In this document: positions 28,070-35,860 of the stretch, piece by piece
Position numbering within the stretch: the stretch's first letter is position 1
Layout of the letters: every line of letters starts with the position of its first letter
NCBI RefSeq assembly: GCF_002379085.1
Contig: NZ_NBZW01000008.1
Location: 1 to 64,000, forward strand
DNA from: Polaromonas sp. AET17H-212
GTDB taxonomy: Bacteria; Pseudomonadota; Gammaproteobacteria; Burkholderiales; Burkholderiaceae_C
Reading direction: 5' to 3'
Length of the DNA stretch: 64,000 nt
Notes under the pieces: model-generated
Databases searched by the model: none
Seen by the model: only the letters and a program-made list of their open reading frames with translations
Told to the model about the DNA's origin: nothing
Position numbers and translations under genes: made by a program

Positions 28070-28160
28070 GGGGCCGCGGATCTGGCTTTGCCAGTTCGCA
28101 GGCGCAGCGGCCCCCTCGGGGGGCAGGGAGCTACACGCAGTGAGCGACCGTGGGGGCCAC
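28070..28160 (-). repeat. Stop-abutting GC-rich element B, copy 3
   Basis: GGGGCCGCGG ... CGGCCCCCTCGGGGGGCAGG ... CGTGGGGGCC, ending 4 nt from the stop of the small acyl-CoA dehydrogenase gene. In the hairpin, TCTGGC-TTT-GCCAG replaces the TCCGGC-TTT-GCCGG of copy 2, a compensatory change that preserves pairing. Confidence 0.72.
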
Positions 28161-28164
28161 ATCT

Positions 28165-29280
28165 TTAGGCGAAGACGCCCGCCGTGTCCTGCATGCGGGC
28201 CGAGACCTCGCCCAGGTGATGCAGGGTATCGCCGAAGCTCATTTCCATCTGGGTCAGCCGCTTGAAGTAGTGGCTGACGATGTATTCGTCGGTCACGCCG
28301 ATGCCGCCGTGCAGCTGCACCGCCTGCTGGCCGACAAAACGCATGGAGACGCCGAGCTGGTACTTGGCACGGGCCATGGCGGCGCGGCGTTCGGCGGCCG
28401 GCGCGTTGAGCTTGAGCGAGGCGTAATAACTCATGGAGCGGGCCAGCTCCAGCTGCATCTTCATGTCGGCCACGCGGTGGCGCAGCGCCTGGAAGCTGCT
28501 GATGACCACGCCGAACTGCTTGCGCGTGTTCATGTACTCGACGGTGATGGCCAGGGTCTTGTCCATCACGCCGACGGCTTCGGCGCAGGTGGCGGCGATG
28601 CCGACGTCGGTGGCATGCTCCAGCGCCGCCAGGCCGTCCAGCGTGATCAGTGTGGCCGGTGCGTCCTTGAGTACCACGTCGGCCGCGCGGCCGCCGTCCT
28701 GCGTGCCGTAGCCGCGGGTGCTGACGCCCTGGGCCGTGCGCTCGACCAGGAACAGCGCGATCTTGCCGTTGGCCTGCGCCGGGACGATGAAGGCATCAGC
28801 CTGGTCACCGGCAGGTACTATGTTTTTGGTAGCTGTCAGCGTCCATCCGGCGCCGGCTGGCGTCGCTTTTGCTTCACACACATCGAGTTTGTAGCGGGCG
28901 GCGCGCTCCTGCGACGCGAGCACCACCAGTGCTTCGCCGCTGGCGATGTTTGGCAGCCAGGCGGCCTTCACGGCTGGCGGTGCGTAGCCGGACAACACGG
29001 CGCCGGCGATCAGGGTCTGGGCCAGCGGCTCGAGCACGATGCCGCGACCGAGTTCCTCCATCACGACCATGCCTTCGACCGGGCCCATGCCGAGCCCGCC
29101 GTCGTCTTCAGGAATATAGAGGCCGGTCAGGCCGAGTTCGGCCAGCTGGCCGTAAGCCTCGCGCGAGAAACCGCCAGCCTTGGCAATGCCGCGGCGGCGC
29201 TCGAAGTCGTAAGCCTTGGCGACCCACTTGCCCACGGCATCGCGCAGTTGTTCCTGGTCGTTGGTGAAATCGAAATCCAT
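28165..29280 (-). CDS. Acyl-CoA dehydrogenase, PimD-like small subunit
   Basis: 371-residue flavoprotein of the acyl-CoA dehydrogenase fold, beginning MDFDFTNDQEQLRDAV. The open frame extends to 29403 through a repeat element, so I chose ATG 29280. C-terminal features are MNTRKQFGVVISSFQALRHR and LHGGIGVTDEY. The pairing with a larger dehydrogenase gene immediately upstream matches the two-subunit pimeloyl-CoA dehydrogenase arrangement and similar heteromeric enzymes for dicarboxylic, steroid or other unusual acyl-CoAs. Substrate is inferred only by resemblance. A dispersed repeat core is at codons 150-155. Confidence 0.85.
   Translation of the reverse strand: MDFDFTNDQEQLRDAVGKWVAKAYDFERRRGIAKAGGFSREAYGQLAELGLTGLYIPEDDGGLGMGPVEGMVVMEELGRGIVLEPLAQTLIAGAVLSGYAPPAVKAAWLPNIASGEALVVLASQERAARYKLDVCEAKATPAGAGWTLTATKNIVPAGDQADAFIVPAQANGKIALFLVERTAQGVSTRGYGTQDGGRAADVVLKDAPATLITLDGLAALEHATDVGIAATCAEAVGVMDKTLAITVEYMNTRKQFGVVISSFQALRHRVADMKMQLELARSMSYYASLKLNAPAAERRAAMARAKYQLGVSMRFVGQQAVQLHGGIGVTDEYIVSHYFKRLTQMEMSFGDTLHHLGEVSARMQDTAGVFA
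28817..28875 (+). repeat. Dispersed dyad repeat A, copy 5 (inside acyl-CoA dehydrogenase gene)
   Basis: Core ACTATGTTTTTGGTAGC at 28817-28833 with the arm TGTCAGCGTCC ... CGGCTGGCG ... CTTTTG downstream. Read on the minus strand it encodes Ala-Thr-Lys-Asn-Ile-Val. Confidence 0.65.
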
Positions 29281-29302
29281 GATGTCTCCTAAATGTATTT
29301 GG

Positions 29303-29442
29303 CAAGGTTCCAGAAATTCAGCTTTTCGGGATGAAGTGCGAGGGACCCGGAGCGCAGCAACCGGAATGTACTTGGGTACATGAGGATTGCGAGCACCGCG
29401 CAACGAAGCAATTCGCCCGAAAAATGGATTTATGAAACCTTG
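29303..29442. repeat. 140-bp inverted-repeat element D between paired acyl-CoA dehydrogenase genes
   Basis: The outer ends are near-inverted copies (29303-29330 CAAGGTTCCAGAAATTC...TTTTCGGG and 29416-29442 CCCGAAAA...AAACCTTG). A central dyad ATGTAC-TTGG-GTACAT lies near 29365-29385. It fills almost the whole gap and directly abuts the stop codon of the upstream (large-subunit) gene. It could fold into one long hairpin in the mRNA. Confidence 0.7.
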
Positions 29443-30624
29443 CTAGCCCAGAACGAACTGCGACACGATGTTGCGTTGGACCTCATTGGACCCGCCGTAA
29501 ATCGTGGTCTTGCGCATGTTGAAATAGGTCGAGGCCAGCGGCGCGTCGGCCGTCATGCCGCCGGGGAAGTCGCCTTGCCAGCCGGCTTCCATGGCTTCCT
29601 CGATGAAGGGCAGGCTGTAAGGGCCGGCCGCCAGCATCATGAGTTCGGTGTAGCGCTGCTGGATCTCGCTGCCGCGGATCTTCAGCAGGCCGGCGATGTC
29701 CAGCGAGTTCTTGCCTGATTTTTCAGCCGACAGCACACGCAGCACCAGCATTTCCAGGGCCACCACATCGACTTCCATCTTGGCGATTTCGTCGCGGAAG
29801 CGCAGGTCGTCATACACGCCCTCGGCCTTGGCGATGCGTTTGAGGCGTTCGAGTTCGCGTTTGGCGCGGTTCACGTCGGCAATGTTGGTGCGCTCGTGGC
29901 TGAGCAAATGCTTGGCATAAGTCCAGCCCTTGTTTTCCTCGCCGACCAGGTTCTCGGCCGGGACTTCGACGTTGTCGAACCAGACCTCGTTGACCTCGGC
30001 CTCGCCGTCGAGCAGCACGATGGGCCGCACGGTGACGCCGGGCGACTTCATGTCGATCAGCAGGAAGGAAATGCCGGTTTGCGGCTTGCCCTCGGTGCTG
30101 GTGCGCACCAGGCAGAAAATCCACTCGCCGTACTGGCCCAGCGTGGTCCAGGTTTTCTGGCCGTTGACGATGTATTTGTCGCCGACACGTTCGGCGCGGC
30201 ATTTGACCGAAGCCAGGTCCGAGCCCGAGCCTGGTTCGCTGTAGCCCTGGCTCCACCAGACCTCACCGCTGGCGATGCCGGGCAGAAAGCGTTTTTGCTG
30301 CTCGGGCGAACCGAAGGCCATGATCACCGGCGCCACCATCACCGGGCCAAACGGCACGACGCGGGGCGCACCGGCGAGTGCGCATTCTTCCTCGAACAGG
30401 TGTTTTTGCACCGCGTTCCAGCCCGGGCCGCCAAATTCCTTGGGCCAGCCATGGCCGAGCCAGCCTTTTTTGCCGAGGATTTTGGCCCAGCGCTGCATGT
30501 CGTCGCGGCTCAAACGCAGGGCGTTGTGCACCTTGTGCGAAATGTCGGCGGGCAGGTTGGCGTGAACCCAGGCGCGAATGTCTTCGCGGAATGTCTGTTC
30601 TTCGGGGGTGAAAGCGAGATCCAT
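29443..30624 (-). CDS. Acyl-CoA dehydrogenase, PimC-like large subunit
   Basis: 393 residues starting MDLAFTPEEQTFREDIRAW. Family motifs include WWSQGYSEPGSGSDLAS, NGQKTWTTLGQYGEW and the C-terminal TIYGGSNEVQRNIV that lines the active-site region. It precedes the small-subunit gene on the same strand with a structured 162-bp gap. I infer a heteromeric FAD-dependent dehydrogenase for unusual acyl-CoAs; pimeloyl-CoA dehydrogenase is the best-known example with this size pairing. Confidence 0.9.
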   Translation of the reverse strand: MDLAFTPEEQTFREDIRAWVHANLPADISHKVHNALRLSRDDMQRWAKILGKKGWLGHGWPKEFGGPGWNAVQKHLFEEECALAGAPRVVPFGPVMVAPVIMAFGSPEQQKRFLPGIASGEVWWSQGYSEPGSGSDLASVKCRAERVGDKYIVNGQKTWTTLGQYGEWIFCLVRTSTEGKPQTGISFLLIDMKSPGVTVRPIVLLDGEAEVNEVWFDNVEVPAENLVGEENKGWTYAKHLLSHERTNIADVNRAKRELERLKRIAKAEGVYDDLRFRDEIAKMEVDVVALEMLVLRVLSAEKSGKNSLDIAGLLKIRGSEIQQRYTELMMLAAGPYSLPFIEEAMEAGWQGDFPGGMTADAPLASTYFNMRKTTIYGGSNEVQRNIVSQFVLG

Positions 30625-30689
30625 AAGATGCGTGTCTCCGTCGGGTTCGAGTTACTGCTGCATTTTTAGCACGGTCGTTCGGAATTTTA

Positions 30690-30705
30690 TGTCCCAGTTG
30701 GGACA
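30690..30705. promoter_or_regulatory. Possible operator between divergent acyl-CoA dehydrogenase and MFS genes
   Basis: Dyad TGTCCCA-GT-TGGGACA (7-bp arms) in the 155-bp gap between the two divergent start codons, surrounded by AT-rich sequence. Typical size for a TetR- or MarR-type operator, but no regulator gene is adjacent. Confidence 0.4.
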
Positions 30706-30779
30706 AATAGCGAGCGATTCCGCCTAGCAGAATCGGGCGCGGGCCAGCGTGTCGTTCCGCCCCGGATAATCACCCCACT

Positions 30780-31967
30780 TTGCCTTCCTACCGCACCATC
30801 ATCAGCGCCCTCAGTGTCGGCCAGATTCTTGTCTGGGCCATCATGTATTACGGCTTTTCGTCCTTCGTGCTGCCCATGCAGCGCGACATGGGCTGGAGCC
30901 AGCCCGACATCATGGGGGCGTTCACGCTGGGCCTGATGGTCTGGGGCCTGGCGACCTATGCGGTCGGCGCGGCGATCGACCGCGGCCGCGGACGTGCCGT
31001 GCTGACCGGTGGGGCGCTGATCGGTGCCGCCGGCTGCGCGCTCTGGTCGCAGGCCTACAGCCTGCTGTTGCTGTACGCCGCCTGGGCGCTGCTCGGGCTG
31101 GCGATGGCGATGACGCTGTATGAACCTGCCTTCAGCGAAATCACCAAACGTTTCCCCGACCGCTACCGCCAGGGCATCACCACCATCACGCTGGTGGGCG
31201 GATTTGCCAGCACGCTGTCCTTTCCCGCGGCCGCGTGGCTGCTGCTCACGCTGGGCTGGCGGCCCGCGCTGCTGGTGATGGCCGGGGTCCTGCTGCTGGT
31301 GGCGCCGCTGCATGCCTGGGTGCTGCGCGGCCCCTGGAAACGCCCCGCCGTGTCCGACGGCGCTCCAGTGGAAGTGGCGCAGGACCAGGCCACGCTGCGG
31401 CAGGCCATGCAGGGCCGCACCTTCTGGTTGCTGACGGCCACCTTCACGCTGTATGCGTTTGCGCTGTCCACCGTGTGGGCGCACCTGATGCCGGCGTTCG
31501 AGTCGCGCGGGCTGTCGCAGACCGAGGCGGTGGCGGTCATGGTCTGGTTCGGCCCGGCGCAGGTGGCGGGGCGTTTTGCCTTTTTGTGGCTGGGCCGTCC
31601 GTTGAGCCACCGCAGCCTCGGGCTGATGGTGCTGGCGCTGTTTCCGCTGGCCTTGATGGTGTTTGTGCTGGGCCGCCAGCCCCTGGTGCTGGTGGGCTTT
31701 GCCGTGCTGTTTGGGGTGGCCAACGGCCTGATCACCATCGTGCGCAGCAACATCGTGCCGGACTTCTACGGCCGCGAGCATGTGGGGCGCATCAGCGGCG
31801 CGATGTCGGGCATTGCGCTGTGCACCCGCGCCGCGGCACCGTTCCTGACGGCCTGGGCCTTGCTGGGGCTGGGCGGCTACACCGGGCTGCTCTGGCTGCT
31901 GGTCGGCATGGGCGTGGTGACGCTGCTGCTGTTTGCCCTGGCCAGGCCGCCGCAGCCGTGCGCGTGA
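30780..31967 (+). CDS. MFS transporter
   Basis: 395 residues with about twelve hydrophobic helices; starts MPSYRTIISALSVGQILVWAI at a TTG (30780), the only start compatible with a complete first helix. Segments such as LYEPAFSEITKRFPDRYRQG and the internal SHRSLGLMVLALF repeat-half boundary fit MFS_1. It diverges from the acyl-CoA dehydrogenase operon and is followed by purN after 20 bp. Substrate unknown; the divergent arrangement makes a carboxylic acid possible. Confidence 0.83.
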   Translation: MPSYRTIISALSVGQILVWAIMYYGFSSFVLPMQRDMGWSQPDIMGAFTLGLMVWGLATYAVGAAIDRGRGRAVLTGGALIGAAGCALWSQAYSLLLLYAAWALLGLAMAMTLYEPAFSEITKRFPDRYRQGITTITLVGGFASTLSFPAAAWLLLTLGWRPALLVMAGVLLLVAPLHAWVLRGPWKRPAVSDGAPVEVAQDQATLRQAMQGRTFWLLTATFTLYAFALSTVWAHLMPAFESRGLSQTEAVAVMVWFGPAQVAGRFAFLWLGRPLSHRSLGLMVLALFPLALMVFVLGRQPLVLVGFAVLFGVANGLITIVRSNIVPDFYGREHVGRISGAMSGIALCTRAAAPFLTAWALLGLGGYTGLLWLLVGMGVVTLLLFALARPPQPCA

Positions 31968-31987
31968 TCGCGATAATCCATGCACCC

Positions 31988-32596
31988 ATGCCCAAGCTGA
32001 TGCCACGCCAACCCAAAAACATCGTGATCCTGATCTCGGGCAGCGGCTCGAACATGGCGGCCATCGTCCGCGCCGCACAGGCGCAGCACTGGCAGCAGCA
32101 GTTCGGTGCGCGTGTGGCCGCGGTCATCAGCAGCCGGCCCGACGCGGCCGGGCTGCAGCTCGCGCAGTCGCTGGACGTGGCCACGCAGGTCCTGAGTCAC
32201 CAGGCGTTTGCCACGCGCGAAGCCTTTGATGCGGCGCTGATGCAACTGATCGACGCCCACCAGCCCGCGCTGGTGGTGCTGGCCGGGTTCATGCGCATCC
32301 TCACGCCAGGGTTTGTCAGGCATTACGCGGGGCGGCTGGTCAACATCCACCCCTCGCTGCTGCCGGCCTTCACCGGCCTGAACACGCACCAGCGCGCCAT
32401 CGATGCGGGTTGCCGCGAGGCCGGCTGCACGGTGCATCAGGTCACCGCGGAGCTCGACCACGGCCCCATCCTCGCGCAGGCGGTCGTGCCGGTGCTGCCG
32501 GACGACACGGCGGACACGCTGGCCGCGCGCGTGCTGGTGCAGGAGCACCAGCTGTACCCCCAAGCGGTGAAAGCCTGGCTGCAGAGCCAGCCCTGA
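31988..32596 (+). CDS. purN: Phosphoribosylglycinamide formyltransferase
   Basis: 202-residue GART transferring a formyl group from 10-formyl-THF to GAR in purine synthesis. It has the N-terminal NIVILISGSGSNM loop, the catalytic NIHPSLLPAFTGLNTHQ segment with its His, and the catalytic Asp in ELDHGPIL. ATG 31988 is chosen; a second Met four codons on is possible. It follows the MFS gene by 20 bp and converges on the E1 dehydrogenase gene. Confidence 0.95.
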   Translation: MPKLMPRQPKNIVILISGSGSNMAAIVRAAQAQHWQQQFGARVAAVISSRPDAAGLQLAQSLDVATQVLSHQAFATREAFDAALMQLIDAHQPALVVLAGFMRILTPGFVRHYAGRLVNIHPSLLPAFTGLNTHQRAIDAGCREAGCTVHQVTAELDHGPILAQAVVPVLPDDTADTLAARVLVQEHQLYPQAVKAWLQSQP

Positions 32597-32613
32597 ACCG
32601 GCCTGGCGGTTTT

Positions 32614-35289
32614 TCAGCCCGCCTTCAACTGGTGCAACGCTGCCTGGACGATGCTTGACGCATCGACCCCGAAAAAGCTGCGCAGCGCGGCGCGCGTGTC
32701 GCTGCGGCCGAAACCGTCGGTGCCCAGGGTCAGGTAGCTGCGGCCGGCCGGCAGGAAGGCGCGGATGCTTTCCGGCACGGCGCGCACATAGTCGGTGGCG
32801 GCAATGATGGGGCCTTCGCTGTCCTTGAGTAGTTCTGCGATGAACGCCTCCGGTGTGGCTTCGCCGGCCAGCGCGTGCTGCTGGCAGGCCGCGCCGTCGC
32901 GTGCGAGTTCGCTCCAGCTGGTCACGCTGTAGACCGTCACGTCCACGCCTTGCTCCGCCAGCTGCTGCGCCGCCTTGATCACCTCGGTCAAAATCGCGCC
33001 AGAGCCCATCAGTGTGATTTTCTTGAGAATTTTCGGGGTCTGGCCCTTGTCCGACGGTCGCAAGTAGCTATCAAATTTATAGCAACCGCGAACAATCCCG
33101 GTTTCCGATCCGGGCCGTAGGTCCGGCTGCGCATAGTTCTCGTTCATCAGCGTGACGTAGTAAAAAACATCCTGCTGCTCGACCATCATCTCGCGCATGC
33201 CGCGGTCAAGGATGACGGCCAGTTCGCAGGCAAAGGCCGGGTCGTAGGCCTTGCAGTTGGGAATGGTCGCGGCCACCAGGTGGCTGGAGCCGTCCTGGTG
33301 CTGCAGGCCTTCGCCGCCCAAGGTGGTGCGGCCCGAGGTCGCGCCCAGCAAAAAGCCGCGGGCACGCTGGTCGGCGGCGGCCCAGATCTGGTCGCCGACA
33401 CGCTGGAAGCCGAACATCGAGTAATAAATGTAGAAGGGCAGCATCGCCAGCCCGTGCACGCTGTAGCTGGTGGCGGCCGCCGTCCAGCTCGCCAGCGCGC
33501 CGGCTTCGCTGATGCCTTCCTCGAGAATCTGGCCGTCGAGCGCCTCGCGGTAACTGAGCACCGAGCCGATGTCTTCCGGCGCGTACTTCTGGCCCACGCT
33601 GGAATAAATGCCGACCTGCTTGAACAGGTTCGCCATGCCGAAGGTGCGTGCCTCGTCGGCGACGATGGGCACGATGCGTGGTCCCAGCGCCGCGTCTTTC
33701 AGCAGGCCGCCCAGCATGCGCACAAAGGCCATGGTGGTGCTCATCTCCTTGCCGTCGGCGGCCAGCGCAAAGTTGGCGTACACCGGCAGGGCGGGGACAG
33801 GGACCATGTCGGCGCTGGTTTCGCGCTTGGGCAGGTAGCCGCCCAGCGCGGCGCGCCTGGCGTGCAGGTACTGCATTTCCGGGCTGTCTGCGGCCGGCTT
33901 GTAAAACGCCAGCTGCCTGGCTTGTTCGTCACTGAGCGGCAGGTTGAAGCGGTTGCGGAATTCGAGCAGATCGCTTTCGTCGAACTTCTTCTGCGAGTGC
34001 GTGGTCATCTTGCCCTGGCCGGCGCTGCCCATGCCGTAGCCTTTTTTGGTGTGCGCCAGGATCACCGTGGGCTGGCCGGCGTGGTTGGCGGCCGCCGCAT
34101 ACGCCGCGTGGATTTTCACCAGGTCGTGGCCGCCGCGTTTGAGCCGGTCGATCTGTTCGTCGGTCATGCCCTGCGCCAGCCGCGCAAGCTCTTCGTTCTG
34201 GCCAAAGAAGTTGTCGCGGTTGAAGCGGCCGTCCTTGGCGGCGAAAGTCTGCATCTGGCCATCGACGGTGTGCGCAAAGGCTTGTGTCAGTGCGCCTGTG
34301 ATGTCGCGCGCAAAGAGGCCGTCCCAGTCGCTGCCCCAGACCAGCTTGATGACGTTCCAGCCGGCGCCGGCAAACAGCTTCTCAAGCTCGTCGATGATGC
34401 GGCCGTTGCCGCGCACCGGGCCGTCCAGGCGCTGCAGGTTGCAGTTGACGACCCAGACCAGGTTGTCCAGGCCTTCGCGTGCGGCCAGGGTCAGCGCGCT
34501 CATGGACTCGGGCTCGTCCATCTCGCCATCACCGAACACGCCCCAGACCTTGCGGCCCGCGCAGTCGAGCAGGCGGCGGTGCGTGAGGTAATGCATGAAA
34601 CGCGCGTGGTAGATCGAGCTGATCGGGCCTATGCCCATGGAGCCGGTCGGGAACTGCCAGAAGTCGGGCATCAGGTAAGGGTGCGGGTAACTCGACAGCC
34701 CCTGTGCACCTTGTTTTGCCGCCGAGAGTTCCTGCCGGTAAAACCCCAGGTCCTTCTCGCCGAGCCGGCCTTCGAGGTAGGCGCGGGCATAGACACCGGG
34801 TGCGCTGTGCGGCTGGAAAAACACCAGGTCGCCGCGGTGCTGGCCTTCACCGAGCCCTTCGCGGGCATGAAAGAAGTGGTTGAAGCCGGTTTCAAACAGG
34901 TCGGCCGCGCTGGCATAGCTGGCAATGTGGCCGCCCAGCTCTGCGGAGCCGCCGGATTCGGCCTGGTTGGCGCGCACCACCATGGCCAGCGCGTTCCAGC
35001 GCATCAGCGAGGCCAGCCGTTCTTCCATGGCCAGGTCGCCCGGAAAAACCGGCTGCTCGTTGACGCCCACGGTGTTGACGTAGGGTGTGGCGAGTTCCGG
35101 CTTCCAGCCCACGCGTTGCTCACGCGCCAGCCGCGCCAGCTCATCGAGCAGGTAACGCGCGCGGGACGGACCCTGCGTTGCGGCCAGTGCCATGAAGGCT
35201 TCGCGCCACTCGGCGGTTTCCTGGGGATCGGTGTCGGTGAGGGGCATGGCGGGCTGCTGCAGGGCGTGAAGGGGGACGGGTGCATTCAT
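32614..35289 (-). CDS. Homodimeric 2-oxoacid dehydrogenase E1 (AceE/MdeB family)
   Basis: 891-residue thiamine-diphosphate E1 of the AceE superfamily. The TPP motif begins VFGDGEMDEPES and ends NCN. The central transketolase domain has KKGYGMGSAGQGK and the C-terminal domain VYSVTSWSELARDG. No aceF or lpd gene is nearby, and a divergent Lrp/AsnC regulator starts 103 bp away. That context matches the MdeB subgroup, known in Pseudomonas putida to act on 2-oxobutyrate from methionine breakdown. Pyruvate as substrate cannot be excluded. I chose ATG 35289 (MNAPVPLHAL). A dispersed repeat (33025-33083) appears to add residues near codon 737 (YKFDSYLRPSDKGQ). Confidence 0.88.
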   Translation of the reverse strand: MNAPVPLHALQQPAMPLTDTDPQETAEWREAFMALAATQGPSRARYLLDELARLAREQRVGWKPELATPYVNTVGVNEQPVFPGDLAMEERLASLMRWNALAMVVRANQAESGGSAELGGHIASYASAADLFETGFNHFFHAREGLGEGQHRGDLVFFQPHSAPGVYARAYLEGRLGEKDLGFYRQELSAAKQGAQGLSSYPHPYLMPDFWQFPTGSMGIGPISSIYHARFMHYLTHRRLLDCAGRKVWGVFGDGEMDEPESMSALTLAAREGLDNLVWVVNCNLQRLDGPVRGNGRIIDELEKLFAGAGWNVIKLVWGSDWDGLFARDITGALTQAFAHTVDGQMQTFAAKDGRFNRDNFFGQNEELARLAQGMTDEQIDRLKRGGHDLVKIHAAYAAAANHAGQPTVILAHTKKGYGMGSAGQGKMTTHSQKKFDESDLLEFRNRFNLPLSDEQARQLAFYKPAADSPEMQYLHARRAALGGYLPKRETSADMVPVPALPVYANFALAADGKEMSTTMAFVRMLGGLLKDAALGPRIVPIVADEARTFGMANLFKQVGIYSSVGQKYAPEDIGSVLSYREALDGQILEEGISEAGALASWTAAATSYSVHGLAMLPFYIYYSMFGFQRVGDQIWAAADQRARGFLLGATSGRTTLGGEGLQHQDGSSHLVAATIPNCKAYDPAFACELAVILDRGMREMMVEQQDVFYYVTLMNENYAQPDLRPGSETGIVRGCYKFDSYLRPSDKGQTPKILKKITLMGSGAILTEVIKAAQQLAEQGVDVTVYSVTSWSELARDGAACQQHALAGEATPEAFIAELLKDSEGPIIAATDYVRAVPESIRAFLPAGRSYLTLGTDGFGRSDTRAALRSFFGVDASSIVQAALHQLKAG
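33025..33083 (-). repeat. Dispersed dyad repeat A, copy 6 (inside E1 dehydrogenase gene)
   Basis: Core GCTATCAAATTTATAGC at 33067-33083. The minus-strand arm is TACTTGCGACCGTCGG, ACAAGGGCCAGACC, CCGAAAATTC, a very good match to the other arms. It is read out of the usual phase, as Cys-Tyr-Lys-Phe-Asp-Ser. Confidence 0.78.
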
Positions 35290-35392
35290 GCCCTCCAATA
35301 TAGGCCGCTTGGTGCCACATGAGCTGTCAAAATGCGTTGCAAGAAGTATTTTTTGCGGCATAAAATGCTTTGAATTGGAGAAATGAAGCGCC

Positions 35393-35860
35393 ATGAAGCT
35401 GGATGCACTGGATTTACGGATACTCGACGAGTTGCAGCGCGACGGTTCGCTGTCCAACGTGGAGCTGGCCCGACGCGTGCATTTGAGCCCATCGCCCTGC
35501 CTGGCCCGGGTCAAGGCGCTGGAGGCGGCCAAGGTGATCGACCGTTATGTGGCGATCGCCAATGCCGCGGCGCTGGGCCTGGGCCTGAGTGTGTTCATTT
35601 CCATCAGCCTGCGCTCGCAAAACAAGGACTCGCTTGCCGAGTTCGAGCGGCGCATTGTCGAGCATGACGAGGTGATGGAGTGCTACCTCATGACGGGCGA
35701 CAGCGACTACCTGATCCGGGTCGCCGTGGCCGACATCGCGGCGCTCGAAAAATTCATCCTCGAGCAGCTCACGCCGATTCCGGGCATTGAAAAAATACGC
35801 TCGAGTTTTGCGCTCAAGCAGGTGCGCTACAAAACCGCCTTGCCGCTGCCCGCGCCGTGA
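35393..35860 (+). CDS. Lrp/AsnC-family transcriptional regulator
   Basis: 155 residues. An N-terminal winged HTH (LDALDLRILDELQRDG, LSNVELARRVHLSPSPCLARVKAL) is followed by a RAM ligand-binding domain (VMECYLMTGDSDYLIRV). It is divergent from the E1 dehydrogenase gene, so it likely controls that gene and itself in response to an amino acid, as MdeR does for mdeAB. The AT-rich 103-bp intergenic region contains GCAAGAAGTATTTTTTGC, a plausible site. Its 3' end overlaps the convergent sensor gene by 34 bp. Confidence 0.92.
   Translation: MKLDALDLRILDELQRDGSLSNVELARRVHLSPSPCLARVKALEAAKVIDRYVAIANAAALGLGLSVFISISLRSQNKDSLAEFERRIVEHDEVMECYLMTGDSDYLIRVAVADIAALEKFILEQLTPIPGIEKIRSSFALKQVRYKTALPLPAP

Noticed and set aside
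28165..29403. Longer start (29403) for the small acyl-CoA dehydrogenase
   Set aside because: The extra 41 codons are translated from inverted-repeat element D; the conserved start MDFDFTND is at 29280.
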